From Gammaproteobacteria bacterium (lineage in GTDB: Bacteria > Pseudomonadota > Gammaproteobacteria > GRL18): DNA of 8,573 bases. Each line of letters begins with the position of its first letter. Position 1 is the stretch's first letter. Shown here one piece after another: positions 1 to 4,939 of this stretch. Below the pieces are notes generated by a model that searched no databases, had not been told where the DNA came from, and saw nothing but the letters and a program-made list of their open reading frames with translations. The stretch spans positions 1 to 8,573 of the forward strand of contig WTAX01000486.1 of NCBI GenBank assembly GCA_013139395.1, written 5' to 3'. The translations under genes and the position numbers were made by a program.

Positions 1-101
1 ATTTTCACTGGTTCAACAAACAAAAACCATTGAAATTAGGAATGCCTACCCCCATAACAAATCTATTGTCCACTTATACAACTCATACTACAGTCGATTA
101 A
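1..101 (+). CDS. mutY: MutY adenine DNA glycosylase, C-terminal end (partial)
   Basis: An open frame enters from the left edge (first full codon at base 3) and stops with TAA at 99-101, leaving about 32 residues. It includes the stretch WFNKQKPLKLGMPTPITNLL, which resembles the last strand and tail of the MutY NUDIX-like C-terminal domain (the W-x-x-x-x-P-x-x-LG-x-P-x-P-x-x-x-LL pattern). MutY removes adenine mispaired with 8-oxoguanine. The gene lies 39 bp upstream of yggX, and mutY-yggX is a known gene order in gammaproteobacteria, which supports the call. Only the non-catalytic tail is visible, so the identification rests on a short motif plus context. Confidence 0.6.
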   Translation, partial: FHWFNKQKPLKLGMPTPITNLLSTYTTHTTVD

Positions 102-140
102 AACAGTCTGCTAGCAACAAAAAAGAATAAAGGTAAAACT

Positions 141-413
141 ATGTCTCGAATGGTAAATTGTGTAAAACTAGGAAAAGAAGCCGAAGGTCTTGAGCGCATC
201 ACATACCCTGGCGATCTGGGTAAACGCATTTTTGACAACGTATCCAAAGAAGCCTGGGCTGGCTGGGTTCAGCATCAAACCATGCTGATCAATGAATATC
301 GTCTATCCCCCATTGATCCCGAACACCGTAAATTTATAGAAAAAGAAATGGACAAATTCTTTTTCAGTGACGAAGTGGCTGCTAAACCTGATGACTATGT
401 TGCTCCAAAATAG
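141..413 (+). CDS. yggX: Probable Fe(2+)-trafficking protein YggX
   Basis: This encodes a 90-residue cytoplasmic protein, the usual length of the YggX family (about 90 residues). Family marks include the N-terminal [18 protein letters not shown] segment with the conserved Cys7, the [18 protein letters not shown] block (residues 22-39), and the [10 protein letters not shown] and Fe-S-protecting-type [11 protein letters not shown] blocks. Known family role: YggX protects Fe-S clusters, including the one in MutY, against oxidative damage and is linked to handling of labile iron. The start is supported by a Shine-Dalgarno AAAGGT at 129-134, with 7 nt between the GG and the ATG. It follows the mutY end by 39 bp, consistent with co-transcription, and is closed by a strong intrinsic terminator at 455-510. 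No damage is visible. Confidence 0.95.
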   Translation: MSRMVNCVKLGKEAEGLERITYPGDLGKRIFDNVSKEAWAGWVQHQTMLINEYRLSPIDPEHRKFIEKEMDKFFFSDEVAAKPDDYVAPK

Positions 414-454
414 CCAATAACGAATGTAAAAGCATTAATAAAAACCAGAATTAG

Positions 455-510
455 AACCAGAGTTAAATTCATCCCCTAAATTAAGGGAAAATCAGACTCT
501 GGTTTTTTTT
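455..510 (+). terminator. Rho-independent terminator of the mutY-yggX unit
   Basis: A 9-bp perfect stem (AACCAGAGT at 455-463 and ACTCTGGTT at 496-504) runs into a run of eight T residues at 503-510. A second small hairpin (CCCTAA / TTAAGGG, 474-487) sits in the loop. It lies 42 bp after the yggX stop and separates yggX from the tRNA promoter. Confidence 0.85.
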
Positions 511-532
511 GTCAAATTTATTCATTTTTCTC

Positions 533-561
533 TTGACACAAACCAGCAAAAACGACAAAAT
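533..561 (+). promoter_or_regulatory. Sigma-70-type promoter for tRNA-Phe
   Basis: A consensus -35 box TTGACA (533-538) is followed after 17 bp by a -10-like CAAAAT (556-561, 4 of 6 consensus bases). The next bases are GC-rich (ACGCCG), like the discriminators of growth-rate-controlled tRNA promoters. The predicted start near 568 gives a leader of roughly 45 nt before the tRNA. Inferred from sequence only. Confidence 0.6.
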
Positions 562-613
562 ACACGCCGTTGAAACAATAAGCCACTCCGTTTTAACGAC
601 TAGCAACACCGTT

Positions 614-689
614 GCCCAGATAGCTCAGTCGGTAGAGCAAGGGACTGAAAATCCCTGTGTCCCTGGTTCGATTCCAGGTCTGGGCACCA
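614..689 (+). tRNA. tRNA-Phe (anticodon GAA)
   Basis: This is a complete 76-nt cloverleaf with encoded CCA. The acceptor stem is GCCCAGA (614-620) paired with TCTGGGC (679-685), then discriminator A686 and CCA 687-689. The D arm holds GCTCAGTCGGTAGAGC, the anticodon stem is AGGGA/TCCCT (640-644, 652-656), the anticodon is GAA at 647-649, and the T loop is GGTTCGATTCC. It is nearly identical to E. coli tRNA-Phe. It has its own promoter upstream. Its 3' 42 nt also act as the left boundary of the integrated element, which restored the gene on insertion, so the tRNA should be functional. Confidence 0.97.
648..689 (+). repeat. Left attachment-site repeat inside tRNA-Phe
   Basis: These 42 nt, from the anticodon to the CCA end, are identical to 7036-7077. 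Just to the left, both copies share ACT followed by one mismatch (G647 versus A7035). A perfect direct repeat of a tRNA 3' end is the classic footprint of integration by a tyrosine integrase. The complete tRNA is at this end, so the integrated DNA lies to the right. Confidence 0.92.
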
Positions 690-736
690 TTCATTTCAAG
701 GCTTTCAGCCATCTTAGTAAAATCATAAAATTATTG

Positions 737-757
737 GGTTACCTCTTAGGTTACCTC
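737..757 (+). repeat. Tandem GGTTACCTC repeat next to attL (possible recombinase arm sites)
   Basis: GGTTACCTC occurs at 737-745 and again at 749-757, a 12-bp period or about one helical turn. TTAGGTTA, which overlaps the second copy, recurs at 774-781. Short direct repeats a few tens of bases inside the att core are typical of arm-type binding sites of tyrosine integrases. The role is inferred; no integrase is present to pair with them. Confidence 0.35.
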
Positions 758-851
758 CACATTAAAAATCTCTATTAGGTTAATTCATTTACAGTTATAC
801 GTTTTCCTATATGATATGGTATCAATAGTTATATAGACACCTGCTTTTTTT

Positions 852-864
852 GAATGGGGTCAGT
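852..864 (+). repeat. GAATGGGGTCAGT motif, left copy
   Basis: This 13-nt sequence is repeated exactly at 3667-3679, inside the last codons of the Y1 transposase gene. Here it lies in non-coding DNA and runs into the palindrome CAGTTGTAACTG (861-872). It may be a leftover end of a related Y1-transposase element. Confidence 0.5.
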
Positions 865-1140
865 TGTAACTGTTATTAAAATTTGGTGTAGAGTTGATAC
901 CTTGTTCATAGCAAAGAAAGGTATATAGCTCTATTTCAATAGCATATGCAGAGGACATCTGTAACACACTTAAAAGATCAATTGTATGAATACGCTATGG
1001 TGGATTATTTGTAGCTCTATCTTACTCTACAATAGTTGCTGTCTACCCCAAAAGCTAGACGCCTGTATCGTGGTTTATATTCTCCTTTCTTCAGGAGTTT
1101 AAAAGTAAGAAACAATTTTCAATTGATTATAGTTTTAGAA

Positions 1141-1650
1141 TTAAACTCTATTGTGGTAAGTAGCTTTATTGGCTATATCAGTTGCTTGCTTTATTCGTTC
1201 AATTCTAGTATCAAGCCAATTTTTAAGATTTGCGTGTCTGGCATGAGGTATTGTTTTAGGCTCTATTATAATTTTAGTGTTCAATATAACGATTGCTTCA
1301 ACCTCACTCCACCCATGAATGGTACACTTGCCACCGTTTTTAATACGTGGTTCACGAACATATTTATCGCCAATGTCATCGATTTCATGGTTACTAATTC
1401 CTGACACCCGATAAACTGAAGTTTCGCCATCTGGTGCAGGCAAATACGAAGCGTACTTAATCCTACCTTTAGACTTGGCAACATGGCTTGAGCTGGTAAG
1501 AAAACGTGCAATAATCTCGGAAGAGTCAACAGTAACACTCGGCTCAGGTTTAATCGATATATTTAACTGAGTCTTAGAGTTAGTTTTGGATTTCACCCAC
1601 CCTATTAATGATTTCATTAGGGATAGTATCATTGAAAACATCCGACCCAT
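1141..1650 (-). CDS. Conserved-type hypothetical protein, third gene of TIGR04255 operon
   Basis: This encodes a 169-residue protein if it starts at 1650. That ATG has a good Shine-Dalgarno (GGAGAG, 8 nt upstream). An ATG at 1686 would add 12 residues but lacks such support. The gene overlaps the end of the previous gene by 71 nt in another frame, suggesting coupled translation. The first about 20 residues (MGRMFSMILSLMKSLIGWVK) are hydrophobic or amphipathic and could touch a membrane. The core has a SSSHVAKSKGRIKYASYLP block (53-71), then DGETSVYRVSGIS (74-86) and IPHARHANLKNW (134-145). I know no named domain for it. From memory, proteins with this S-x-S-H…P-x-DG-x-x-SV-x-R pattern accompany TIGR04255 proteins, but I cannot verify that here. 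No catalytic motif is evident. Confidence 0.75.
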   Translation of the reverse strand: MGRMFSMILSLMKSLIGWVKSKTNSKTQLNISIKPEPSVTVDSSEIIARFLTSSSHVAKSKGRIKYASYLPAPDGETSVYRVSGISNHEIDDIGDKYVREPRIKNGGKCTIHGWSEVEAIVILNTKIIIEPKTIPHARHANLKNWLDTRIERIKQATDIANKATYHNRV

Positions 1651-2074
1651 TTCTTTTTCTCTCCGTTGATCCAAGGATAGCAGCATAGATCACAATGTTA
1701 TCTCCACTAAGACTAGCAACTAATACCTTATCTCGTCCAAAATCCCATTGAAAGCCAATATCTCCGCTAGGCTCTGGCACTATCTCTGGGATAGGCAACC
1801 AGCTCGGCATTGCTGAGATAAATTTTTCCGCCTCAAAGAATGCTCTCTCTTTTAGTGGGAGCGAACCGTAACTATCCCAATTATCTACTGAGCATTCTTT
1901 GAACATATCAACCAACTCATCTCTAAGATCTTTTGGTCTTTCATCAATTAATGCGAAACTTGAGGCAAGAAACATATTCTTTGTAAATTCGGCAAGCTCA
2001 TCAAATGCCCGGCTTGTACCTGTACCAACAGGGGACTTTGGAAAATATTCATCATTCAGTGCGAGTTCAGCCAT
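1580..2074 (-). CDS. Hypothetical protein, second gene of TIGR04255 operon
   Basis: This encodes a 164-residue, acidic, apparently cytoplasmic protein with no signal peptide or membrane segment. Its ATG uses the last base of the TIGR04255 stop codon (TAATG), and a GGAG Shine-Dalgarno lies 8 nt upstream, so translational coupling is likely. Residues 1-60 are rich in Asp, Glu and Phe. The second half begins with NWDSYG (65-70) and continues through ALP-like SAMPSWLPIP (87-96), GDIGFQW (104-110), and alternating strands VLVASLSGDNIVIYAAILG (117-135). The NWD-[SG]-YG…P-x-G-x-[IL]-x-x-[QE]-W pattern is, from memory, that of a small conserved family of unknown function. No catalytic residues stand out. 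Its place between two other co-expressed genes suggests a role in one complex or pathway; that is inference. Confidence 0.8.
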   Translation of the reverse strand: MAELALNDEYFPKSPVGTGTSRAFDELAEFTKNMFLASSFALIDERPKDLRDELVDMFKECSVDNWDSYGSLPLKERAFFEAEKFISAMPSWLPIPEIVPEPSGDIGFQWDFGRDKVLVASLSGDNIVIYAAILGSTERKRNGSDVFNDTIPNEIINRVGEIQN

Positions 2075-2814
2075 TAAAATAACTCCAGGGTCTTATCAGT
2101 AATACTCTCGAAGAAAATATCATTTTTAATCTCTTTCAACTTATTTAATACATCCCAATGCTCAGCTTCTTTTGGTGAAAACCGTTGGACTGAAAAAACA
2201 TCAATATCCAGTGTAATCGGAACAGTCTGACCATCCTTGGCCTCAAAAGCCTGCGTTACTATTGCAGCCGCCTTAATGTCTACATATGGAATCACAACCC
2301 GAGTTAAAAAACTGGAAAGCCCTTGGGGTAATTTTTCAGGGATTTGAGGTGCTGCCGTTAATACAGTATCAAAATCTACAAAACCAACCATAGGGATTCG
2401 CATGACATTAATGAACCGAGTTGCTACTCGATTTATTTCTATTGGTTTAACGACATCGAAATAAATATTGCAAAGCCTTTTTGCTTCCTGTTCCATCTGG
2501 TTCCAAGATTCATAAGGCTCCAATCGACTAAAAGTAAATCCATTCAAGCGAAATTGCACTATCTGCAATCCATCTGACGATGTAAGACGAATTCCTATAC
2601 GGTTATGCTCAGCACTAGTCGATATTTTCTGGGATTCATCCACATGTATATTGAAATTACCACGGGCAAGATCCTCTTTTTTAGGGTACTCGTTCTTAAT
2701 TTCATCAGCAAGCTTATCTAGATTATCTATTGTTACATCATTAGACAATACAACTTGAATATCTATGAGTGCTTCTTTTATAGGTGCTTTTGATAGGAAT
2801 CTTTTTTCAGCCAT
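2074..2814 (-). CDS. TIGR04255 family protein (function unknown)
   Basis: This encodes a 246-residue soluble protein that fits the sporadically distributed TIGR04255 family over its full length. Visible family marks are the opening KAPIKEALIDIQ (9-20), the central DGLQIVQFRLNGFTFSRL (81-98) followed by EPYESW (99-104), IEINRVATRFIN (125-136), and the C-terminal AEHWDVLNKLKEIKN…F-x-SIT-x-KT-x-ELF ending exactly at the stop. The family function is not known to me. The gene heads a minus-strand operon with two overlapping partners (1580-2074 and 1141-1650). No strong Shine-Dalgarno precedes the ATG at 2814. The AT-rich region upstream carries repeated CTAATAT motifs that could be operator sites. 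Nothing looks truncated. Confidence 0.88.
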   Translation of the reverse strand: MAEKRFLSKAPIKEALIDIQVVLSNDVTIDNLDKLADEIKNEYPKKEDLARGNFNIHVDESQKISTSAEHNRIGIRLTSSDGLQIVQFRLNGFTFSRLEPYESWNQMEQEAKRLCNIYFDVVKPIEINRVATRFINVMRIPMVGFVDFDTVLTAAPQIPEKLPQGLSSFLTRVVIPYVDIKAAAIVTQAFEAKDGQTVPITLDIDVFSVQRFSPKEAEHWDVLNKLKEIKNDIFFESITDKTLELF

Positions 2815-2845
2815 CGAATCAGTTTCTTATATTTATACAGTATTA

Positions 2846-2883
2846 CTAATATAGCCTAAATATTAGCGTTATAACACTAATAT
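2846..2883 (-). promoter_or_regulatory. Possible operator/promoter region of the TIGR04255 operon
   Basis: CTAATAT occurs at 2846-2852, its inverse ATATTAG at 2860-2866 (7-bp arms, 7-bp spacer), and CTAATAT again at 2877-2883. These lie 32-69 bp upstream of the operon's ATG, where a promoter would sit. A -10-like TATAAA on the minus strand is nearby. Function as a repressor site is inferred. Confidence 0.4.
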
Positions 2884-2950
2884 TGTTGCTAATTGCGGTA
2901 GCTTAACCAGCTCCTCAGTTTGTCACTTGCAGCCAAAGCATCTTTTACAC

Positions 2951-2964
2951 ATTAGGTACCTAAT
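2951..2964. promoter_or_regulatory. 14-bp perfect palindrome ATTAGGTACCTAAT
   Basis: This is a perfect palindrome in the gap between the TIGR04255 operon and the recombinase remnant, about 140 bp upstream of the operon and 52 bp past the recombinase stop. It has the form of a dimeric repressor site, but no neighbouring regulator clearly matches it. Confidence 0.35.
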
Positions 2965-3015
2965 ATGGAGTATAAATCCTTTCTGAATAATTGTGTCTCA
3001 GTATAGTTTATATGC

Positions 3016-3456
3016 TTATCTGGCTAAAACTCGTTTTACTGCCATTGCAGTAAAGATTGATCCTCTAGCAGTTACAATACCTTGCTCGTTTAAATGCTTG
3101 GCTATAGCTGTTAGTCCTGTTATTCCTGAGTATTCAATAATAGACTTTATCTTGGTAGCAAAATCATTAGCTTTATCCACTCTTATTTGTGTACCTTGCT
3201 TTAATGTCTCAGCTACATTTTTACGTGCATCTCTTGCCTTATCAATATGTGGGTTGCCTAATACCTTACCCTTCTTTTTAAGCTCTGCTAATGCTAGTTT
3301 TGTCCTTGCTGATATAGCTTTTCTTTCAGCTTGTGCCATTACACCCATAATCTGGATCGTCATCTCGTTGGCTTCTGGCATGTCGCAGGCGGTGAACTTA
3401 ACGCCAGAATCTTGTAAGGCGGTAATAAAGTTAATGCTGCGTGTCGTTGTTGAAAA
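3016..3456 (-). pseudogene. Serine recombinase (resolvase/invertase family), N-terminally truncated
   Basis: The frame is open from 3456 to the stop at 3016. Homology is seen from about 3438 onward and would not have begun at the ATG at 3381. It shows the end of the resolvase catalytic domain (SINFITALQDSG, then KFTACDMPEANEMTIQIMG), the long connecting helix (QAERKAISARTKLALAELKKKGK), and the C-terminal DNA-binding part ending LNEQGIVTARGS…AVKRVLAR. An intact family member starts about 70-90 residues earlier, with the Y-x-R-x-S segment carrying the nucleophilic serine and the DRLSR motif. None of that is present, and an in-frame stop (3457-3459) lies just upstream. The gene is therefore catalytically dead and broken at about 3440-3456, where a small inverted repeat sits. 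A full N-terminal half was not found elsewhere in the window. Confidence 0.85.
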
Positions 3457-3463
3457 TCAACAA
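3447..3463. repeat. Inverted repeat at the recombinase break point
   Basis: TTGTTGA (3447-3453) and TCAACAA (3457-3463) form a perfect 7-bp inverted repeat around AAA. It coincides with the place where resolvase homology ends and contains the in-frame stop codon. It could be a scar of the event that removed the N-terminal half. Confidence 0.5.
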
Positions 3464-3588
3464 ACAAGACATCCAGCATTTAAACACAAAATTCAACCAG
3501 TCAAACGTTTTAATAATACCAATTTCATTGGATATTAAAATAAATTCCATCATTTTATTAAAAAAGAAAAAAATAATTTAGCTTTCAG

Positions 3589-3660
3589 GATAAAAACAAG
3601 ATTTCAAGCAAGGGACATTCTACAGATTGACTGCATTACAGATGAGTGCTTGTTTTTATC
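3589..3660. repeat. Long hairpin at the transposase 3' end
   Basis: GATAAAAACAAG (3589-3600) and CTTGTTTTTATC (3649-3660) are a perfect 12-bp inverted repeat enclosing 48 nt. The right arm includes two bases of the transposase stop codon. An inner CAAGCA/TGCTTG pair (3605-3610, 3647-3652) offers an alternative pairing. Y1 transposases of the IS200/IS605 and REP-associated types recognise single-stranded hairpins near element ends, so this could be the right-end substrate. A role in ending transcription of the transposase gene is also possible. Confidence 0.5.
3619..3632 (+). repeat. Direct repeat flanking the transposase gene, copy 1
   Basis: TCTACAGATTGACT here matches TCTACAGATAGACT at 4679-4692 in 13 of 14 positions and the same orientation. 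The two copies lie on either side of the transposase gene, 26 bp beyond its stop and 24 bp before its start, and may mark element boundaries. Confidence 0.45.
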
Positions 3661-4654
3661 AGGCAGGAATGGGGTCAGTGGAGCCAAACAAGCGTCGACA
3701 TAATGACAGACCTTTTGTCCATTGCTTATGATGTTGCTCACAGGTGCTTTTCAGTTGTTGCTCTGAGCCAATAAAGGTATGAAACTTTGATTTAAAACCG
3801 GTAACCGTTTCCAGCCAGGTTGATTTATCCAATCCAAGCTGATGTAGGATTTTAGGTGTGTTTTCGGGAATAAAGCCTTTCTTTTTAGGGTGTAGACAAC
3901 GACCTGTCCAATCAGTCAATTCCAGATAATCAGTTAATGAGAATGCGATTCCTGTTGCCTGCTCTTTACTGCCAATAAACTCAGCCAGTTTCACTGTCAT
4001 CGGTACCGGCTGCTGTTTTATCTGGTCAATGCGTTGTTTTACGGAAGTAAATTCAGAGCCTTCCAGTGAATCACATAAAGCCGCTCTGACCGGGTTTAAG
4101 TCAACATAAGCCATACAGGCAAGTACTGCCTGCTCATTAAGCAGGGCCTGACTTTTGAAACGCCCTTCCCAGAATCGGCCTGTGCATTTATCTTCATGAT
4201 TGGCTTGTCGAGCAATCGGTTCATTCAGACAACGCATAAACCAGCTTAAATCAGACAAGCGTTCACGCCATTGAGCAATGACTTGCCGTGCTTGTCGTTG
4301 TTGTGCCGGGGTATCACACTGCCCTGTCTGGTAACGTTCAACCAGAACAGGCAATGAAAAGAGTTGTTGCCAGCGATAAATGACTTGCTCTTCACTCCAT
4401 TTTTCTGCCTGGAATGGAAGCAATCGAAGGACGGTATGTACATGATTGGACATAATGGCATAGGCGCAAATTTCTATGGAAAACGTCTCACTCAGGTGTT
4501 TTAAGCGCTCTTGAATCCATTGTTTTCGGTGCTCATAGTTTTTTCCTGTCACATTGTCCTCACCACAGAGAAAGGCTCGGCGAACACAGCGGGATACGCA
4601 ATGATAATAAGGGGTGTTTGATAAACTGACTTGTTGATAGCGGGCTTTAGGCAT
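3659..4654 (-). CDS. Y1 (HUH) transposase, REP-associated / IS200-like type
   Basis: This encodes a 331-residue single-strand DNA transposase of the Y1_Tnp superfamily. The N-terminus reads as the usual TPYYHCVSRCVRRAFLCG (14-31). The HUH metal-binding motif is HVH (71-73) within YAIMSNHVHTVL. The conserved GRFWEGRFKSQ (159-169) precedes MAYVDLNPVRA (181-191), where Tyr183 is the likely nucleophile. The C-terminal about 130 residues form the extra domain seen in the longer REP-associated transposases (RAYTs) rather than the compact IS200 enzymes. In this family the enzyme cuts and rejoins single-stranded DNA at hairpins. All key residues are present and there is no frameshift. Base composition looks richer in G+C than the neighbouring genes, fitting separate acquisition. 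The last codons contain GAATGGGGTCAGT, shared with 852-864. Confidence 0.9.
   Translation of the reverse strand: MPKARYQQVSLSNTPYYHCVSRCVRRAFLCGEDNVTGKNYEHRKQWIQERLKHLSETFSIEICAYAIMSNHVHTVLRLLPFQAEKWSEEQVIYRWQQLFSLPVLVERYQTGQCDTPAQQRQARQVIAQWRERLSDLSWFMRCLNEPIARQANHEDKCTGRFWEGRFKSQALLNEQAVLACMAYVDLNPVRAALCDSLEGSEFTSVKQRIDQIKQQPVPMTVKLAEFIGSKEQATGIAFSLTDYLELTDWTGRCLHPKKKGFIPENTPKILHQLGLDKSTWLETVTGFKSKFHTFIGSEQQLKSTCEQHHKQWTKGLSLCRRLFGSTDPIPA
3667..3679 (+). repeat. GAATGGGGTCAGT motif, right copy
   Basis: This is an exact copy of 852-864, located within the 3' end of the transposase gene and next to the 3589-3660 hairpin. I recall GGGGTCAG-type sequences recurring near Y1 transposases in proteobacterial genomes, so it may be part of the element end. 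Confidence 0.5.
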
Positions 4655-4678
4655 GTCATAAAATCCATTTATGAATAA

Positions 4679-4692
4679 TCTACAGATAGACT
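4679..4692 (+). repeat. Direct repeat flanking the transposase gene, copy 2
   Basis: TCTACAGATAGACT is the partner of 3619-3632 (one mismatch). It overlaps a small perfect hairpin GATAG-A-CTATC (4685-4695), giving this side a foldable end too. Confidence 0.45.
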
Positions 4693-4730
4693 ATCTTATT
4701 ACCGTACACTATTCAATAAAAACATGGATT

Positions 4731-4845
4731 TTTTGATGGATGTCTCTATTATCTTTATCTCTATTTTGATGGATGTCTCTATTATCTTTCTATCTCTTAT
4801 TATCTTTGCAATTATCTATCTCTATTATCTATCTTATCTTTATGT
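4731..4845 (+). repeat. 33-bp tandem repeat and pyrimidine-rich low-complexity tract
   Basis: A 26-bp unit starting TTTTGATGGATGTCTCTATT (4731-4756) recurs without mismatch at 4764-4789, a period of 33 bp. It then decays into TATCT/CTATT-type sequence to about 4845. The stretch is strongly T/C-biased on the plus strand. A 62-codon reading frame over it (4724-4912) yields a very hydrophobic peptide, most likely a by-product of this composition. Confidence 0.75.
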
Positions 4846-4877
4846 CATATTTATTTTGATAATAATAACATATATAT

Positions 4878-4922
4878 TGCACAGTAACATTACCAATGTT
4901 ATCGTGCACTAATAGTGTTACT
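4878..4922 (+). promoter_or_regulatory. Palindromic operator upstream of the NTase toxin-antitoxin-like pair
   Basis: A 31-bp near-perfect palindrome is centred on 4893. Its inner arms are TAACATT (4885-4891) and AATGTTA (4895-4901), and its outer arms are TGCAC (4878-4882) and GTGCA (4904-4908), with only two mismatched pairs between. A second perfect palindrome, CACTA-A-TAGTG, follows at 4907-4917. AGTAACA (4883-4889) is also inverted as TGTTACT (4916-4922). All of this ends 17 bp before the start codon. AbiEi-type antitoxins are known to bind inverted repeats upstream of their operon and repress it, so autoregulation by the adjacent winged-helix protein is the natural inference. Confidence 0.65.
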
Positions 4923-4939
4923 AATAATGAAGTGGGATA

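Larger units (their letters stand above)
690..1140. other. 451-bp gene-free left end of the island
   Basis: No convincing gene is seen on either strand. The stretch holds several short structures: a tandem GGTTACCTC repeat (737-757), an 8-bp inverted repeat GGTATCAA/TTGATACC (818-825 and 894-901), a GAATGGGGTCAGT motif shared with the transposase 3' end (852-864), the small palindrome CAGTTGTAACTG (861-872), a 9-bp direct repeat TAGCTCTAT (926-934 and 1012-1020), and a weak CTCCT/AGGAG hairpin (1082-1097) without a good T run. An integrase gene would be expected here and none is found. Confidence 0.6.

Noticed and set aside
700..710. GGCT-TTC-AGCC hairpin just after tRNA-Phe as a terminator
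   Set aside because: The stem is only 4 bp and no T run follows.
509..778. 89-codon frame on the plus strand
   Set aside because: It runs through the tRNA promoter and the tRNA-Phe gene; coding there is not plausible.
1036..1404. 122-codon plus-strand frame
   Set aside because: Antisense to the third gene of the TIGR04255 operon, with no ribosome-binding site or family resemblance.
2993..3538. 181-codon plus-strand frame
   Set aside because: Antisense shadow of the serine recombinase remnant, which has clear family motifs on the minus strand.
3433..3555. 40-codon minus-strand frame upstream of the recombinase remnant
   Set aside because: It is short, lacks a ribosome-binding site and recognisable motif, and ends inside the recombinase in another frame; at most a relic.
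4731..4789. Repeats considered as a CRISPR array
   Set aside because: Only two tandem units without unique spacers, and no cas genes in the window.
4724..4912. 62-codon frame coding a very hydrophobic peptide (possible small membrane toxin)
   Set aside because: It is a product of the T-rich tandem repeat, has no ribosome-binding site, and runs into the operator palindrome of the next operon.
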